NCBI GenBank assembly: GCA_002007465.1
Contig: LNAC01000036.1
Coordinates: 4,781,250 to 4,845,249, forward strand
Direction: 5' to 3'
DNA length: 64,000 nt
DNA from: Ailurus styani
Lineage: Eukaryota; Chordata; Mammalia; Carnivora; Ailuridae
The notes below the pieces were generated by a model. It worked only from the letters and a program-made list of their open reading frames with translations. It did not search any database and was not told the DNA's origin. The first letter of the stretch is position 1. Each line of letters begins with the position of its first letter. The position numbers and the translations under genes were made by a program. This document shows positions 53,801 through 64,000 of this stretch, in pieces.

Positions 53801-54339
53801 GGTGAGGCCATGAGGGGAGCTCATGGAGAGGCCTCTGGAGCTCTGTCGCCTCTGTGTATCTGCCACCTGTCTGGGCCAACAGCTACCCATCAGGAGGTGG
53901 GCCTGGGGTAGCTCTTGGTCAACTGTGGGTCAGCAGTTGGGATGATAAGCTAGACACAGAGCAGAGGAGAGTGAGGATGAGCTGCAAGGCTCCAGGTAGC
54001 TCTATGTCTGCATTCGTGACTGCCATGATCTTTCATGAATAATGGCTGATGCTTCCCTTCCTTCTTCCAAATCCTGTGCCAGCTCCCATTTTGGCCGCCT
54101 CTATCCTAGAACCACACAATAGGGAGATTCTGGGAGATGTAGTTCCAGCTCATCCAAGTTGATAGGACACTCCATTTTGACACTGGTACACTAGCTACTA
54201 AGATAGAGAAAATGTGGAGAGGAGCGAGTTTGGGATGGGAAATAATAGGAATTCTTTCCTGAGTGTGTTTAATTGAAGACACCTCAGTGGCCCTCAGTGA
54301 TCCCTGAGTCCTGCTGTTCACCCCCTGTGTGGTCTTCTC
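53801..54339. other. Unassigned sequence
   Basis: Nothing recognised. Confidence 0.3.
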
Positions 54340-54741
54340 CCCTTGAGGTGAGCTGGATTGAGTGACTCAGTTCTGGCAAACTGAACTGGGCAAAGGTGGT
54401 GGAATGTCACTTCTGAGATCAAGTTACGAAAAGGTGGTTGCTTCTGCCTTGGGTCCTCTTCCTTGTTCTCTTGCTCACTTTCTCTGAAACGAGGCAGCTG
54501 CCATATTGTGAGTCTACAGAGAGACTCCCATGGATCAGCCATGCAAGTATGCTTGGAAACAGACTCTCCCACATCACACCTTCTGATGAGACTAGAGCCC
54601 CAGCTAGCAGCTGAGAACTGCAGCCAGAGCACCCAGATAAATGGCATCCAGATCCCTGACTCGCAGAAACTGCAAGATAACACATGTTTATTGTTTTAAA
54701 CTGCTACATTTGGGATGTTATGCAGCCATAGATAACTATAG
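54340..54741 (+). mobile_element. MLT1-type MaLR solo LTR
   Basis: CATGGATCAGCCATGCAAGT, AGCCCCAGCTAGCAGCTGAG, TGACTCGCAGAAACTGCAAG, ATAACACATGTTTATTG and ATGCAGCCATAGATAACTAT match the right half of an MLT1 LTR. Confidence 0.8.
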
Positions 54742-54829
54742 GCGTCCAAAGTGGATATTTATGCTTGAAGCTTTAGGGAGAGGTCAAGGGTGGATGTGTT
54801 TGTTTAGGAACGTTAGTGTTTGATGGCCT

Positions 54830-55560
54830 TTAGAGCCAAGGAACTGAATGAATCATGTTAGGTAGAAACAATAGCTGGACAAGAGCTGAGCTCTGAGGAA
54901 TGAGCCCTGGGGCTTCCCATCGGTCGATGGTCCCACGAAGGTGAGAGATTCAGCAAAGCCAGCGGACACCCAAGTGGCTCAAGTGGAAGGAGGAAAAGCA
55001 GAAGGGTGTGGTGTCAGGAGTTCAGAGAAGGTCATGTGTCAAGGAGCAGGGGGTGCTCAGTGCTGCTGCAGGTCAGTTAAGGTGAAGACCCAAGAAACCA
55101 TCAAAGGTCATACGGATTTGCTTGGCGACCTGGACAAGGCAGCTTGAGTGGAGTGGGAGCCCACGTGGAGGGGCCTGAGGACGGTGGGCAGAAGATGGCA
55201 GAGGTTGAGCAGAATGGAGGGTGGCCCTGAGGAATAGGAGCAAGTTTGGTGCCAGAGCCAGCAAGCTCAAGTGTAAGCGTTCATTCATTCAGAGAATTTG
55301 TTTGTATAGCCTGAGCTAGAAATCTGAGTGAAAGCCGGTCATTGACAAACCCTTACTGTGTGCAGAGACTCTGCCAGGCGGGAGTGATCTGTCATCCAGT
55401 TAGGCATTGTCCCAGGAGGTATGTCCTGTGCTACAGGAGGGTAAGGGAAGGAGGGCCAGGAGCATGCAGGGGGGTTGGTGGGAGTGAGGGGGCAGCGAAT
55501 GAAGACTTCTTGGAGGAGGTGGCCCTAAGCAGAAGCTTAGAGACTGCTCTTGAAGTCTTT
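54830..55560 (-). mobile_element. L2 LINE, reverse strand
   Basis: ACCTGGACAAGGCAGCTTGA, GTGGAGTGGGAGCCCAC, CTTACTGTGTGCAGAGACTC and AAGACTTCTTGGAGGAGGTG follow reversed L2 with a possible rearranged order. Confidence 0.7.
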
Positions 55561-55724
55561 ACACTTAAAACCTGGGAAGATTATTCCAGGTCCCTTCACT
55601 CGCCTCCCCTCCAACCTACCTGCTTGCCCTCTTTTTTCCAGCTCATACTCCTGCCCCCCCCCTCTCTCCACCTCTCCCTCCTCCTTCCCTGGCCCATGAT
55701 GAAAGGCTTTCATGGCCTCCCAGC
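55561..55724. other. CT-rich sequence
   Basis: Low-complexity C/T-rich run at 55640-55690. Confidence 0.5.
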
Positions 55725-55840
55725 TGATTAATTATGCATGCCCTTCAGCGGGTGTGCCTGGCATCCAATTAGGGCCTTGGCCAGGTTGATAACATAGATT
55801 AAAATGTAATTCATTGAGGTTGACATTTAAGCCCCAGTGT
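55725..55840. promoter_or_regulatory. Candidate conserved noncoding element
   Basis: Dense homeodomain-like words (CTGATTAATTATGCATGC, CATCCAATTAGGGCC, AACATAGATTAAAATGTAAT) in repeat-free sequence, including an octamer-like ATTATGCATG. Inference from composition only. Confidence 0.4.
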
Positions 55841-56025
55841 GAGTGGCAGGAAAGAGAAGCTGTGCTTCCCCAGAACCTTGTGTTTTGGGGTGGGGGGTGG
55901 GGAGGTGCTCAGCTACCTGCACTTGTTTAACCAGTGCGAGCTGAGAGTCCAGGCAGCCTCTGGGCTGGGCCTTCTGATGCACCACCGCACTGGGGAAAGG
56001 CGCAGGGCAGGCTTAGAGCCAAAAT
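55841..56025. other. Unassigned; G-rich run at 55887-55902
   Basis: G runs of 4, 6 and 4 separated by single T bases could support a quadruplex with a nearby GG. Confidence 0.45.
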
Positions 56026-56026
56026 A

Positions 56027-56029
56027 AGC

Positions 56030-56076
<47 letters not shown>

Positions 56077-56345
56077 TTTTAACTTGGAAATAATATGAGA
56101 TTTACACAAGAGTTGCGGTGATAGTACAGAGAGTTCCCATGTATCCCTCACTGCGTTCTCCCTAGTGTTACCATCTTATGTAACCATGGTACAATGATCA
56201 AAACTAAGAAATTAACATGGGTACGATACCATTAACTAAACTACTGATGTTTCTTCAGATTTTGCCCAGTTTCCCACGCATGTCCTTTTTCAGTTCCAGG
56301 ATCCATTGCAGAATCCCACAGGTCAATGCAGACTTCGGTGATTGC
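56027..56345 (-). mobile_element. L1M 3'UTR fragment, reverse strand, with (TTTA)n tail
   Basis: (TTTA)n at 56029-56079 is the expanded A-rich tail in reverse. GTACAGAGAGTTCCCATGTA, CCTAGTGTTACCATCTTATG and AGTTCCAGGATCCATTGCAG are the reversed old L1 3'UTR. Confidence 0.85.
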
Positions 56346-56389
56346 CTCCCAACAGGGAGAACTGTCCCTTTCCACGTCCCAGGCCAGTG

Positions 56390-57020
56390 GTTCTCAAACT
56401 TCCAAGTCCAGGAAGTTACTGGGGATTTTGTTTAAAAGGCACATTCTTAGGGCGCCTGGATGGCTCAGTTGGTTAAGCGTCTGCCTTTGGCTCAGGTCAT
56501 GATCCCAGGGCCCTGGGATTGAGCCCCACGTGGGGCTCTCTGCTCAGCAGGGAGTTTGCTTCTCCCTCTCCCTCTGCCCTTCACCTCCCACTCATGCTTG
56601 CGCTCTCTAGAGTTCTCTGTTCTTTCTCTTTCAAATAAATGAAATCTTTAATTAAAAAAATAAAAGGCGCCTGGGTGGCTCAGTGGGTTAAAGCCTCTGC
56701 CTTCGGCTCAGGTCGTGATCTCAGGGTCCTGGGATCGAGGCCCACATCGGGCTCTCTGCTCGGCAGAGAGCCTGCTTCCTCCTCTCTCTGCCTGCCTCTC
56801 TGCCTACTTGTGATCTCTCTCTCTGTCAAATAAATAAATAAATAAAAATCTTTAAAAAAATAAATAAAAAAAAATAAAAAAAAAATAAAAAAATAAAAGG
56901 CACATTCTTCCCTAGACGTGATGATTCGTTAAATCTTGCGGAGAGCCCTGACATCTGTATTTTTGAACAAGCACCCCAGACTAATGGAGGGCTGCTGGCC
57001 CTGACCAGCACTCCAAGTAA
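56390..57020 (+). mobile_element. MER20-like hAT element, split by two SINEs
   Basis: The left arm CCAGTGGTTCTCAAACTTCC runs to 56448. The right arm after 56909 has GAGCCCTGACATCTGTATTT and ACAAGCACCCCAGACTAAT. Confidence 0.75.
56434..56909 (+). mobile_element. Two tandem CAN SINEs of different age, within one target duplication
   Basis: AAAAGGCACATTCTT at 56434-56448 and 56895-56909 bounds the whole insert. The first SINE (56449-56665) has GTTGGTTAAGCGTCTGCCTT. The second (56666-56894) has GTGGGTTAAAGCCTCTGCC, the mustelid-type diagnostic, and starts in the A-rich tail of the first. So the younger SINE landed in the tail of the older one. Confidence 0.92.
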
Positions 57021-57239
57021 GGTTGGGTTGGTTCCTGGTTCCTTGGGCAATCCAGGTGTCAACCTGCGTATTTCCCTCATCTCCGGACTCAGCCTTAGGA
57101 CAGAGCTGGGCCACCACCCAGATCCTGGAGGGGAGGAGGGCTAACATGCCAGCCAGGGCAAAACCCCAGGCCAGTCGCAAGGAAGAGGAGAGGAGAGAAC
57201 ATTTATCTGCCAGTCTCAGACATACACGTTTTTCTCATT
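57021..57239. other. Unassigned sequence
   Basis: Nothing recognised. Confidence 0.3.
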
Positions 57240-57321
57240 CCATCCACAGTGTAACTATAAGTAGATACTATTGTTCCTATTTTACAGATGAGGAAACCAA
57301 ACAATCGTGATAGCAAGTGTA
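57240..57321 (-). repeat. MIR fragment, reverse strand
   Basis: GATACTATTGTTCCTATTTT and ACAGATGAGGAAACCAAACA are the reversed MIR core. Confidence 0.78.
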
Positions 57322-57478
57322 AGGTTGCCAGATGTAGCAAATAAAAATACAGGAGGGCCAGTTACATTTGAACCTCAGATAATGCAATACTGGGTTTATA
57401 CTTATGTTTTTAAAAGTTGTAGTTCATCTGAAATTCAAAGATAGCCGGGCCTCCTGTATTTTATCTTGCAGCCCTACT
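57322..57478. mobile_element. Palindromic MITE-like DNA transposon
   Basis: AAGGTTGCCAGATGTAGC with AATACAGGAGGGCC at the left is mirrored by GGGCCTCCTGTATTTTATCT and TGCAGCCCT at the right. This is the AGGGTTGCCAGAT-ended mammalian MITE. Exact family name uncertain. Confidence 0.75.
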
Positions 57479-57544
57479 AAGTGCTAGCATTTGTAACCTT
57501 TAGTTACCAAGCTGGTTAGTGGGCCTTGACCTGGGTCTGGCTTC

Positions 57545-57740
57545 AGTGTCTGTGGCTGTGACACCCTATGCTTACCTGTTTAGTACCCGCCTCACCTGTT
57601 GGACTACAACCAACAGGACATGGGTACCATATGTATTTGTCCCCTGCCGTATCTCTAGGGCATGGCACGGTGTAGCAGTAGATGCTTAATGAATATTTGT
57701 CAAGTACCTGAATGGCTAAATGCATGCATGAATAGAATCT
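57545..57740 (+). repeat. L2 3' end
   Basis: GTATCTCTAGGGCATGGCAC, GTAGATGCTTAATGAATATT and TGTCAAGTACCTGAATGGCT fit the L2 3' terminus. Confidence 0.6.
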
Positions 57741-57833
57741 CTACTCTCTTTGTACCAAGGAAAGGGTGATTGCAGATAATGGTGATTGACAGAAAGCTAA
57801 GCTGGTGACATGTCATGTGGTCACCTTGCTGAG

Positions 57834-58040
57834 AGAAGTGCAGGAGGACACGTGGGTGGCTCAGTCAGTTGAACGTCCGACTCTTGGTTTTGGCTTGGGT
57901 CATGATCTCAGGGTTCTGGGATCAAGCCCCGCGTTGTGCTCCGTGCTCAACATGGAGTCTGCTTATCCCTCTCCCTCTGCTCCTCTCCCTGATCTCTCTC
58001 TAAAATGAGTGAATAAAATCTTAAAAAACAAAAAGAAGTG
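57834..58040 (+). mobile_element. CAN SINE, older subtype
   Basis: ACACGTGGGTGGCTCAGTCA, GACTCTTGGTTTTGGCTTGG and the tail GAATAAAATCTTAAAA. AGAAGTG is repeated at 57834-57840 and 58034-58040. Confidence 0.92.
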
Positions 58041-58154
58041 AAAAGAGGAGTTAGAGGGTCCAAGGCCTCTTGCTCACACCTGGAACCCCAGCCCTTGCAC
58101 CCTGAACAAGGACAAAGAGACAGCTCTTCTCATCTCAAGCTCTCAGGGCCTCTG

Positions 58155-58220
58155 CCTTCCCAACAGGGAAATGAGATTGGGTCCCTTCCAGCTCTAGGCT
58201 TCTGTGATTCTATGATTTTT
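58155..58220 (+). repeat. MIR3-type fragment
   Basis: GGGTCCCTTCCAGCTCTAGG and CTTCTGTGATTCTATGATTT are typical of the old repeat with AGCTCTAAAATTCTATGATTC. Confidence 0.6.
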
Positions 58221-58239
58221 GCTTCCTAACCCCACCCTC

Positions 58240-58640
58240 CTGTGTATATTAAAAAAAAAAAATGTGGCCAGATAAGAGGATGTGCTGCCGACTATATTTA
58301 ATTCCCAGCTCATTAGTTCTCTCTCCTCTTCTTCCTCTCCTTCCTCCTTCTCTATGACAGTTTTTCTAAGCCCCCCGTGGTGCCTGGTCTTGGGTTCCTT
58401 TCCTCGAATGCTCCCTTCCACCCCGTCAGACAAAATCAGAAGCCCAGAGAGACCCGGCACAGCACAGTTCCTCACATTCAAGGAAGACATTGGGAGCGCA
58501 TTGTATCTTTTAAAATAGACCCGTTGTCGTCGGCATGTATTTTTAGCTGTGGGAGAGATTGGCATGCTCTCAGTGCCACCATCTGCCAAAGGCAGTTGCT
58601 AGGCAACTGACACTGACGACAGCAAGGGGATGACTTCATG
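58240..58640. promoter_or_regulatory. Candidate conserved noncoding element with RFX X-box
   Basis: After an A-run and CT-rich strip, the part at 58490-58640 is repeat-free with CTGCCAAAGGCAG (58583-58595) overlapping by one base the RFX-type site at 58595-58607. Flanking ATTTTTAGCTGTGGGAG has a RUNX-like TGTGG. Whether it is a promoter or enhancer cannot be told. Confidence 0.42.
58595..58607. promoter_or_regulatory. RFX-type X-box, GTTGCTAGGCAAC
   Basis: GTTGC and GCAAC half-sites flank TAG, and the arms extend to AGTTGC and GCAACT. This is a textbook X-box, the site of RFX factors that control ciliary genes (and, in other contexts, MHC class II). Confidence 0.6.
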
Positions 58641-59159
58641 GAGGATCTGGGGACCCTGGTGGCCCCATCCCTCTCCACTGTCTAATTCCTGCCTGCGAAC
58701 AGCCAGGCCCAAGGGAATAAGCACTCCTTGCTTTCTGGGAGAAGCCAGGGAGCTGGTTCAAGGCCTGTGGGCTGAGCGCAGGCGCTGCTATACAGGTAAC
58801 ACAGACCCTGGCCCATCACTGCCACCTTTATTGGTAGATTTTCTATTTATAAATTTAGATGCTATTGTGATTTCGGGCTGTGAGTCCAGAGGATATCTAT
58901 CCATCTTCCCAGCAGCCCCATAGGCACTGTTCTGAGTCAGAACAGGAGCTGTTTGGAGGTTTTCACCCCAGAGCAGGATTCATGGACGAAGTAGCCAACT
59001 GGTGGCCAGAAGCCCCAAGTTTTTGCTCTCCAGGTGATTTGGGTGGAGTCCCTGCCCTTCTCTGGCCTCCAATTTTGTTACTTTCAAAGCATGGATATTG
59101 AACCAGATTATAAGTCACATATAGGGATAAAAAACAGGACAACCACAGAGTAGAAAACC
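58641..59159. other. Unassigned sequence
   Basis: No repeat recognised. 58810-58880 is AT-rich and conserved-looking. Confidence 0.35.
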
Positions 59160-59290
59160 CATGGGCCAGACGTGGGTTTGGAACCTGACTTTGCCCCTTA
59201 CAGCTCATGTGTGACTTCGGGAAGATGCTGAACGTCTCAGTCCTGTCTCAATCTGTGAACCGCAGCAGTAACCGTCTCAGTCTGTGTTGT
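59160..59290 (+). repeat. MIR fragment
   Basis: GGGTTTGGAACCTGACTTTG, CCCCTTACAGCTCATGTGTG and ACTTCGGGAAGATGCTGAAC match the MIR core. Confidence 0.68.
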
Positions 59291-60869
59291 GGGCCTCCAG
59301 CAAGGCAGAACCTGGAAGGTATGTCGCAGGGCACCTCACTCTGGGGCCCAGTAAATGAGAAGGGCAATTCCATTTCCACAGCATCCGTCACCGTAATTTC
59401 CCCTCATCTGTATTAATACTTCACGCTGGGCACGTTTCTAGCCTCCCTTGCAGCTAAGTTCTCCACAAGGACACATGAAAGCAAGGGATGGCTGCGCTTC
59501 CTGCCTCACTCCCTTTGAAGATGTCCTTCCTCCTTTCCTTTCTGGGGGCCAGGGCAGGGATAGGAGCAGGACGACCTGCTTGGGGTAGGGGAGCCAGGCA
59601 GGGCAATAAGATGAAGGGAACCTGGGTCCCCGTTCTAAGAAGAGGACTGCATGCGTGTGGCTTGTTGGGGGAGGGCAAGCATGCTGGCAGGTGAGTGGGA
59701 TGGGGGGTTGACCAAAGGAAGGAGGGGCAGCCAATAAAGGCCAGCTACCACAGCAGTTGACGAGAGCTTAATCCCATAGGGAAGCTCTGCAGAATAGAGC
59801 AGAGCTCGAGCTTCAGAGCTAGCCTAGGCTGACGGAACTGGGCCATGCTTCCCCACGCCCATGGGTCCCTGGGGACCGCCAGTTCCCAGGCATTCCAGTC
59901 TTCCATGTGCTCGTGGGCAGAGCAGCCACCAGAAGCCCAAGGGCGGCCCTCTGCCAGGGGCGCAGGTGCTGGCCATCGGAAACTAGGCTGTGGGCAGGCA
60001 AAGGGTGAGGGCGTCTGAGCGGGTGTGAGCATGGCGATCGCAGCAGCCATGGTTCTGCAGAAAGAGAAATAAATTCCTGTGTTCTTCAGGCCCTATACTG
60101 AAGAGTTTTTTTGCAGCTTAACTTTTACCCTAACCAATTCAATTTCCAAATGCTATGCATATTAGGAAGTCTTGGTTTTATGTAATCCCTCCAAGCTCCT
60201 AGACTCCATGCGACATTCGTGGAGGTGACGTCATGGTTGGGAAAACAAGGTTAATGCTAAGGAGCAGAAGTGTCTCAACAGAGCAGGCATCACATGGCAC
60301 TGCTGGGGCTCAGAGAAGGGCAGATGAGTGTGGACCAGCAGAGGCGGAGAAGTCTTCTTGGCAGAGGTGAACTGGAGCTGAGCTTTAGCTTCCAGAGAGG
60401 ACTGGGAGGGATGGGGTGGAGGATGTCCCCTCCGAACCACGGGCAGCTCCCCGTGAGGTGTGAGGCAGGCAGGTACCTGGCTCCTGTCACTGCACTGTGG
60501 TCTCAGGCCCACGGGGGCTGCATTTTGCTTCATTGTGCACTTAAGGGGTGGGCTTCAGGATGCTTCTTGACTGGGAGAGACTTGGTGGGCTGAGTCCAGC
60601 TGCAGGGCCCCTCGCCCTTGTTCCCTGTGTTCTGAGGTGGGGACACTGGGGCGCCTAGTTGCACCCTTGATGCCACTGATGTCTAAGTGGCACGTCAGGG
60701 CTCCCTGAGGTCCAGCAACAAGGAAGCAGAGGTGAGTGTCCTAGAGTGCACAAGGGCTGGATGACCAGCCTGGGCTGGCACTCAGGTTGGCAGTGGGTCC
60801 AACAGTCTCAACACAGAGTGAACACACAGTCTTGGAAGGCAGAGCTGGGGGTCCCACATCTAGACTAAC
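59291..60869. other. Unassigned single-copy-looking block
   Basis: About 1.6 kb with no repeat that I recognise. It is GC-richer than most of the window, with scattered CpGs but no island. 60060-60190 is AT-rich and conserved-looking. Frames on both strands lack domains and splice logic. Confidence 0.4.
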
Positions 60870-60970
60870 CTCCACATTTTAAGGATGATGGCACTGAACC
60901 CAGAGAAGGGAGTCAACTCCCAAGGTCAGCAGAGGAACTTGAATCCAGATTTCTTCACTTCCTGGGGGGC
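60870..60970 (-). repeat. MIR fragment, reverse strand
   Basis: TCCACATTTTAAGGATGATG, GCACTGAACCCAGAGAAGGG and AACTTGAATCCAGATTT fit the reversed MIR. Confidence 0.62.
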
Positions 60971-62800
60971 GGGTACTGCTGACATAGAAAGTAGCTGGGC
61001 TGCCGGCCTCGCATCTGCTACCAGCCACCTCAGGCCATTTGCTCCACCTCTAGGCCCCTTTTATTGATTCATGGAAGCTCAGAACTAGAACAGAATTCAA
61101 GAGATGATCAGATTGGTTCCTCTGGCTCCAGGCATGTGTGCATCCTCAGCCCACGGCTGCTGGCTTGAGGTTGCCTTTCCCTGTCCTTCGGATACCCAAA
61201 TCTCTTCTCTGCCACCTCTACCACATTGGTCGGCCAGTTCTTCCTGCTGTCTAACTGAAGTCATTCCTGCTTTACTTTTGGTTTTATTTTAACTTCTAGG
61301 CATGGGTTGGTTTTGGTGATGATTGTAAGGAGTGGGTAAAAATAATTAAATCTACATCACCATCATTCTCTATATTATTTCTGTGGGAAAGGGGGCATAG
61401 GGCAAACTCCAGCCTTCTACCCCTGCCCTCATGGACTGAGGACAAATAGAAAAGAATATGGAAGTCCACCCAGGCTTCTTGGGACCCGGTCATCCCCATG
61501 ACTGGGAGGAAGGGTGGAGGGCAGTGTCTCTCAGAGGCCAGTGGGCTTTACATGACCCCAACCCAGGTAACTGAAAATCACCCTTGCCACCTTGTCACAA
61601 ATCCCACCACCTCTCTCCACAAGTCGTGTCTGCAAATATGGAACATTTCCCCTCTGTTCTACATTTTCTTTGTGTTTTGTTCTCTTTGGGAAAATATGAG
61701 CAGGTTTCTTTGTTCTCTTTGGGAAATATGAGTGGAATGGAGAGAAAGGAAGGAGAGCTGCAGCCTTAAGCATAGAGGGGAGATGGGGAGTCCCTGTGTA
61801 GCTAGTGCTAATTCCCTGTGCCCAGTGCAGGTGGGGAAATAGAGAGGCCTCCGTGAGGCACCCTGTCTCTGGAGAATCAGACCTACAGGTCAAGGTACTT
61901 AGGCCAATACAAGACATAGGATGGACTAAACTGGGGGGTCAGGGCCCATCTGAATATCCCAGAAGCAAGAAAATAAAGCTCAGTGGGGACTATAGGAGCT
62001 AGAGAGGGCACCACGAACAAGAAATGTTCATGGGATGCCGACCCATAGGATTCGGGTAGGATGAACCAAAAGAGAAGAATAAGAAGCTCAAGTGTTCAGG
62101 GGGAACAGGGGAGAAAGCAGAGGCCCCGTGATGTGAAGAAGTAGAAATAGAACAGGAGAGTTAAGCTAATTGCAGGGGTGCATGGGGGCCTGCGGAGAGA
62201 GGGAGTAAATTAGCAAAGAACTAGGCAAGGCAAGGGAGGGAGAGGCCAGTTATCCAATGCCAACCCCAGATAGGAGGCCATTTGGTCAGCACCAGACCTT
62301 TGATGGCCCGGGACATCTTCATGGGCTGGGAATATCCATGTCCATGCCCCAGGAGCTTTCTGGGGTGAGTGGGGATGGAGGAACCCAGTGAGTGGGGCAG
62401 AAGGAGGGAAGATGGACAGTTCCTTGTGGACTGTGATGTGTCTCAAATCCCAGCAGGCCTGGAGATGTCCTCACAAGTCCCGCAGAGCATGTACATGAGG
62501 GGCAGTGACAGAGGCTAGGATGGCAAGGGGGCCTTGTGCTGCCAAACCGAGCTCATTTCTCTCCACCCTGCTCCAAGAATCCCTGGGATGAGCGAGCTGG
62601 CCTTGCCATATCCCGGAGGAGTATCTTCATCAAAGCTGTGGGGGGCTCTCCTGAGAGTAACACATGTGGAATCACTTTGTGCTGAGTCTAAAACTCTTCT
62701 GTCTGCTGTACTTTCATTCTGGAACAGGAGAATGAAATCCTCCATTCCTTCCACAGCATTTGAAACTCTCAGTACCTTGGCTCTGGCCTCATTTCTCATT
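60971..62800. other. Unassigned single-copy-looking block
   Basis: No repeat family recognised in about 1.8 kb apart from the tandem duplication at 61675-61735. Confidence 0.38.
61675..61735. repeat. Direct tandem duplication of about 30 bp
   Basis: TTGTTCTCTTTGGGAAAATATGAG and TTGTTCTCTTTGGGAAATATGAG (61677 and 61710) differ by one A. The two copies are adjacent, implying a fairly recent slippage event. Confidence 0.9.
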
Positions 62801-62807
62801 ACTGTCC

Positions 62808-62842
<35 letters not shown>

Positions 62843-62862
62843 CCAGCATCACCATCATCATG
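62808..62862. repeat. (ATC)n microsatellite
   Basis: About 12 pure TCA/ATC units followed by CACCAGCATCACCATCATCA. The serine-rich frame here is this repeat. Confidence 0.95.
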
Positions 62863-62879
62863 TTAATAAAAAAATTAAA

Positions 62880-63065
62880 ACTAGCTTTTATTGAGTATCT
62901 GTATATGCCGGGAACTCTTAAGCATTAAACATGGAGTTACATTTAATCTTTATGACAAATCTCACAAATTACAAAAGAGACAGCAAAGGCACAGAGAAAG
63001 GAACTGGCCCAAGGTCTCTAAGTCAGCACGTGGCAGGACAGTGGATATATCAGACACCAGAACTT
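62880..63065 (-). repeat. MIR, reverse strand
   Basis: TTTTATTGAGTATCTGTATA, CATTTAATCTTTATGACAAA, GCACAGAGAAAGGAACTGG and CCCAAGGTCTCTAAGTCAGC fit the reversed MIR, with L2-like sequence at its left end. Confidence 0.75.
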
Positions 63066-63104
63066 CTTGCGTGTCATGCACACTCATGCCCCCAGCTTTC
63101 CCCA

Positions 63105-63485
63105 GGTTGTACCCCTCCTCCTGGACTGCCTTCCCACTTCCTGTGCACCTGATGGACAGCCAAACAAAACCTAGCTTGCAAGACCTAGCTGAAAAGTCAG
63201 CTCTTCGGCAAAGTCTGCCCCAGCCCTCTGGGGAACAACTTTCTCTAAGCTCCCCCAGCACACCCTGATTATGGTGTCGATCACATCATGCTGCTGGGTT
63301 TTGTTCCTCAGCTTGTTATTTCCCTCAGAGGAAGAAACCACTCTTGATATTTTTGCATTTTGTAAGTAAACATTTCATTGACATATAAAGGAACTGCGTT
63401 TTTGCTCAAGTTCATGCCTTCCCTCTCCCTTCCCTGCCAAGGTCTGGTGTAGAGCAGGGCTGCAATAAATATTCATTGAATGGAG
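63105..63485 (+). repeat. L2 3' end
   Basis: GTACCCCTCCTCCTGGACTG, GCTGAAAAGTCAGCTCTTCG, ATTTCCCTCAGAGGAAGAA and GCTGCAATAAATATTCATTG form a decayed L2 3' portion. Confidence 0.6.
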
Positions 63486-63794
63486 ATGTCTTTCTGCCCC
63501 CACTCAGCTCCTTTCCTGACCACCCTGTTCCCGACTCTTTGCCGTGTGGGAGAATCCAGACATCTTGTACAGCTGCAGCTCAGTGTGGCCCATGTTGGCT
63601 GGGATTCAAGGAGTAATTGCAGACAAATAAGTATTATTACAACCCGCATCAATCAGCATCCCTCTCCTCAAATGCTCTCACCAGGAAACAGGGGATCTCA
63701 GTAAGACGCTTTCTTGCTTAAGCTTAAGCATCTTTCTGGTGCCCAGGGAGTGTATGATAATCGAAGGGTCACCGGCACTGACCATCTGTAATGG
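63486..63794. other. Unassigned sequence
   Basis: Nothing recognised. Confidence 0.3.
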
Positions 63795-64000
63795 AGTCTG
63801 TAGAACATAGTGCCTGTATTATTTGAGATTCTAGGCCCCTTGAGGCAGACAGATCGAATTTCAAATCCTGCCAGTCACTGTATCTCTCTGCGAACTTCAC
63901 AAGGGGCTTACCTTCTCTGAGTTTCAGTGTTCTAACAGGTGACATGGAGTCAATAATACTTCCTGGGAATGTGTTGCAATGATTAAATGAGATAGCACAG
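63795..64000 (+). repeat. MIR SINE, runs off the window
   Basis: GATCGAATTTCAAATCCTGC, CTTACCTTCTCTGAGTTTCA and CAATGATTAAATGAGATAGC match MIR; the tail lies beyond the window. Confidence 0.78.

Noticed and set aside
62534..62866. Serine-rich C-terminal frame
   Set aside because: The serine run is the (ATC)n repeat. The rest has no support.

Overview
This window looks like nuclear DNA of a caniform carnivore, most likely a mustelid (ferret, mink, otter or badger group). The main evidence is a set of about nineteen tRNA-Lys-derived CAN SINEs (SINEC). Several carry the AAAGCCTCTGC and TTCGGCTCAGGTC variant that I associate from memory with mustelids. Around them lies the usual mammalian background: MIR and L2, L1M fragments, MLT1-type MaLR LTRs, hAT elements of the MER5, MER20 and MER58 kinds, and a Tigger relic. 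I found no protein-coding gene, no coding exon and no functional RNA gene. The longest open frames are short, lack recognisable domains, and several fall in repeats. I read the window as intergenic or deep intronic sequence.

Layout: 1-9.4 kb holds MIR, L2, two split or intact MER58-like elements and three SINEs in mostly single-copy sequence. 9.4-15.9 kb is dominated by old L1 sequence, with a remarkable stack of later insertions (two young L1 3' pieces, an L1 3'UTR, a SINE, an MLT1 LTR and a tiny processed retrocopy of an mRNA 3' end). 16-25.9 kb is mixed single-copy sequence with MIRs, MLT1 LTRs, a perfect 18-bp hairpin, a SINE whose tail has grown into a large CT-rich microsatellite, and a conserved-looking block near 24.5 kb. 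25.9-29.8 kb is a reverse-strand L1. 31.3-33.4 kb is an L2 copy broken by four later insertions. 38-40.8 kb is another reverse-strand L1 carrying a SINE and a Tigger element, followed by a 5S rRNA retropseudogene at 41 kb. 42.6-47.2 kb and 53.5-55.6 kb hold several L2 copies in both orientations. 48.7-49.2 kb has an inverted SINE pair, and 56.4-57 kb a nested SINE pair inside a MER20-like element. The last 7 kb is mainly single-copy sequence, with an RFX-type X-box in a conserved-looking block at 58.3-58.6 kb.

No genes work together here, and I found no new biological system. The parts most likely to be functional are regulatory candidates: two CTCF-like motifs (17.95 and 36.43 kb, same strand), the X-box, a strong G-quadruplex motif at 36.86 kb, and several conserved-looking non-repeat blocks. 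Repeat family names come from remembered consensus features, not a database search, so subfamily labels are tentative.
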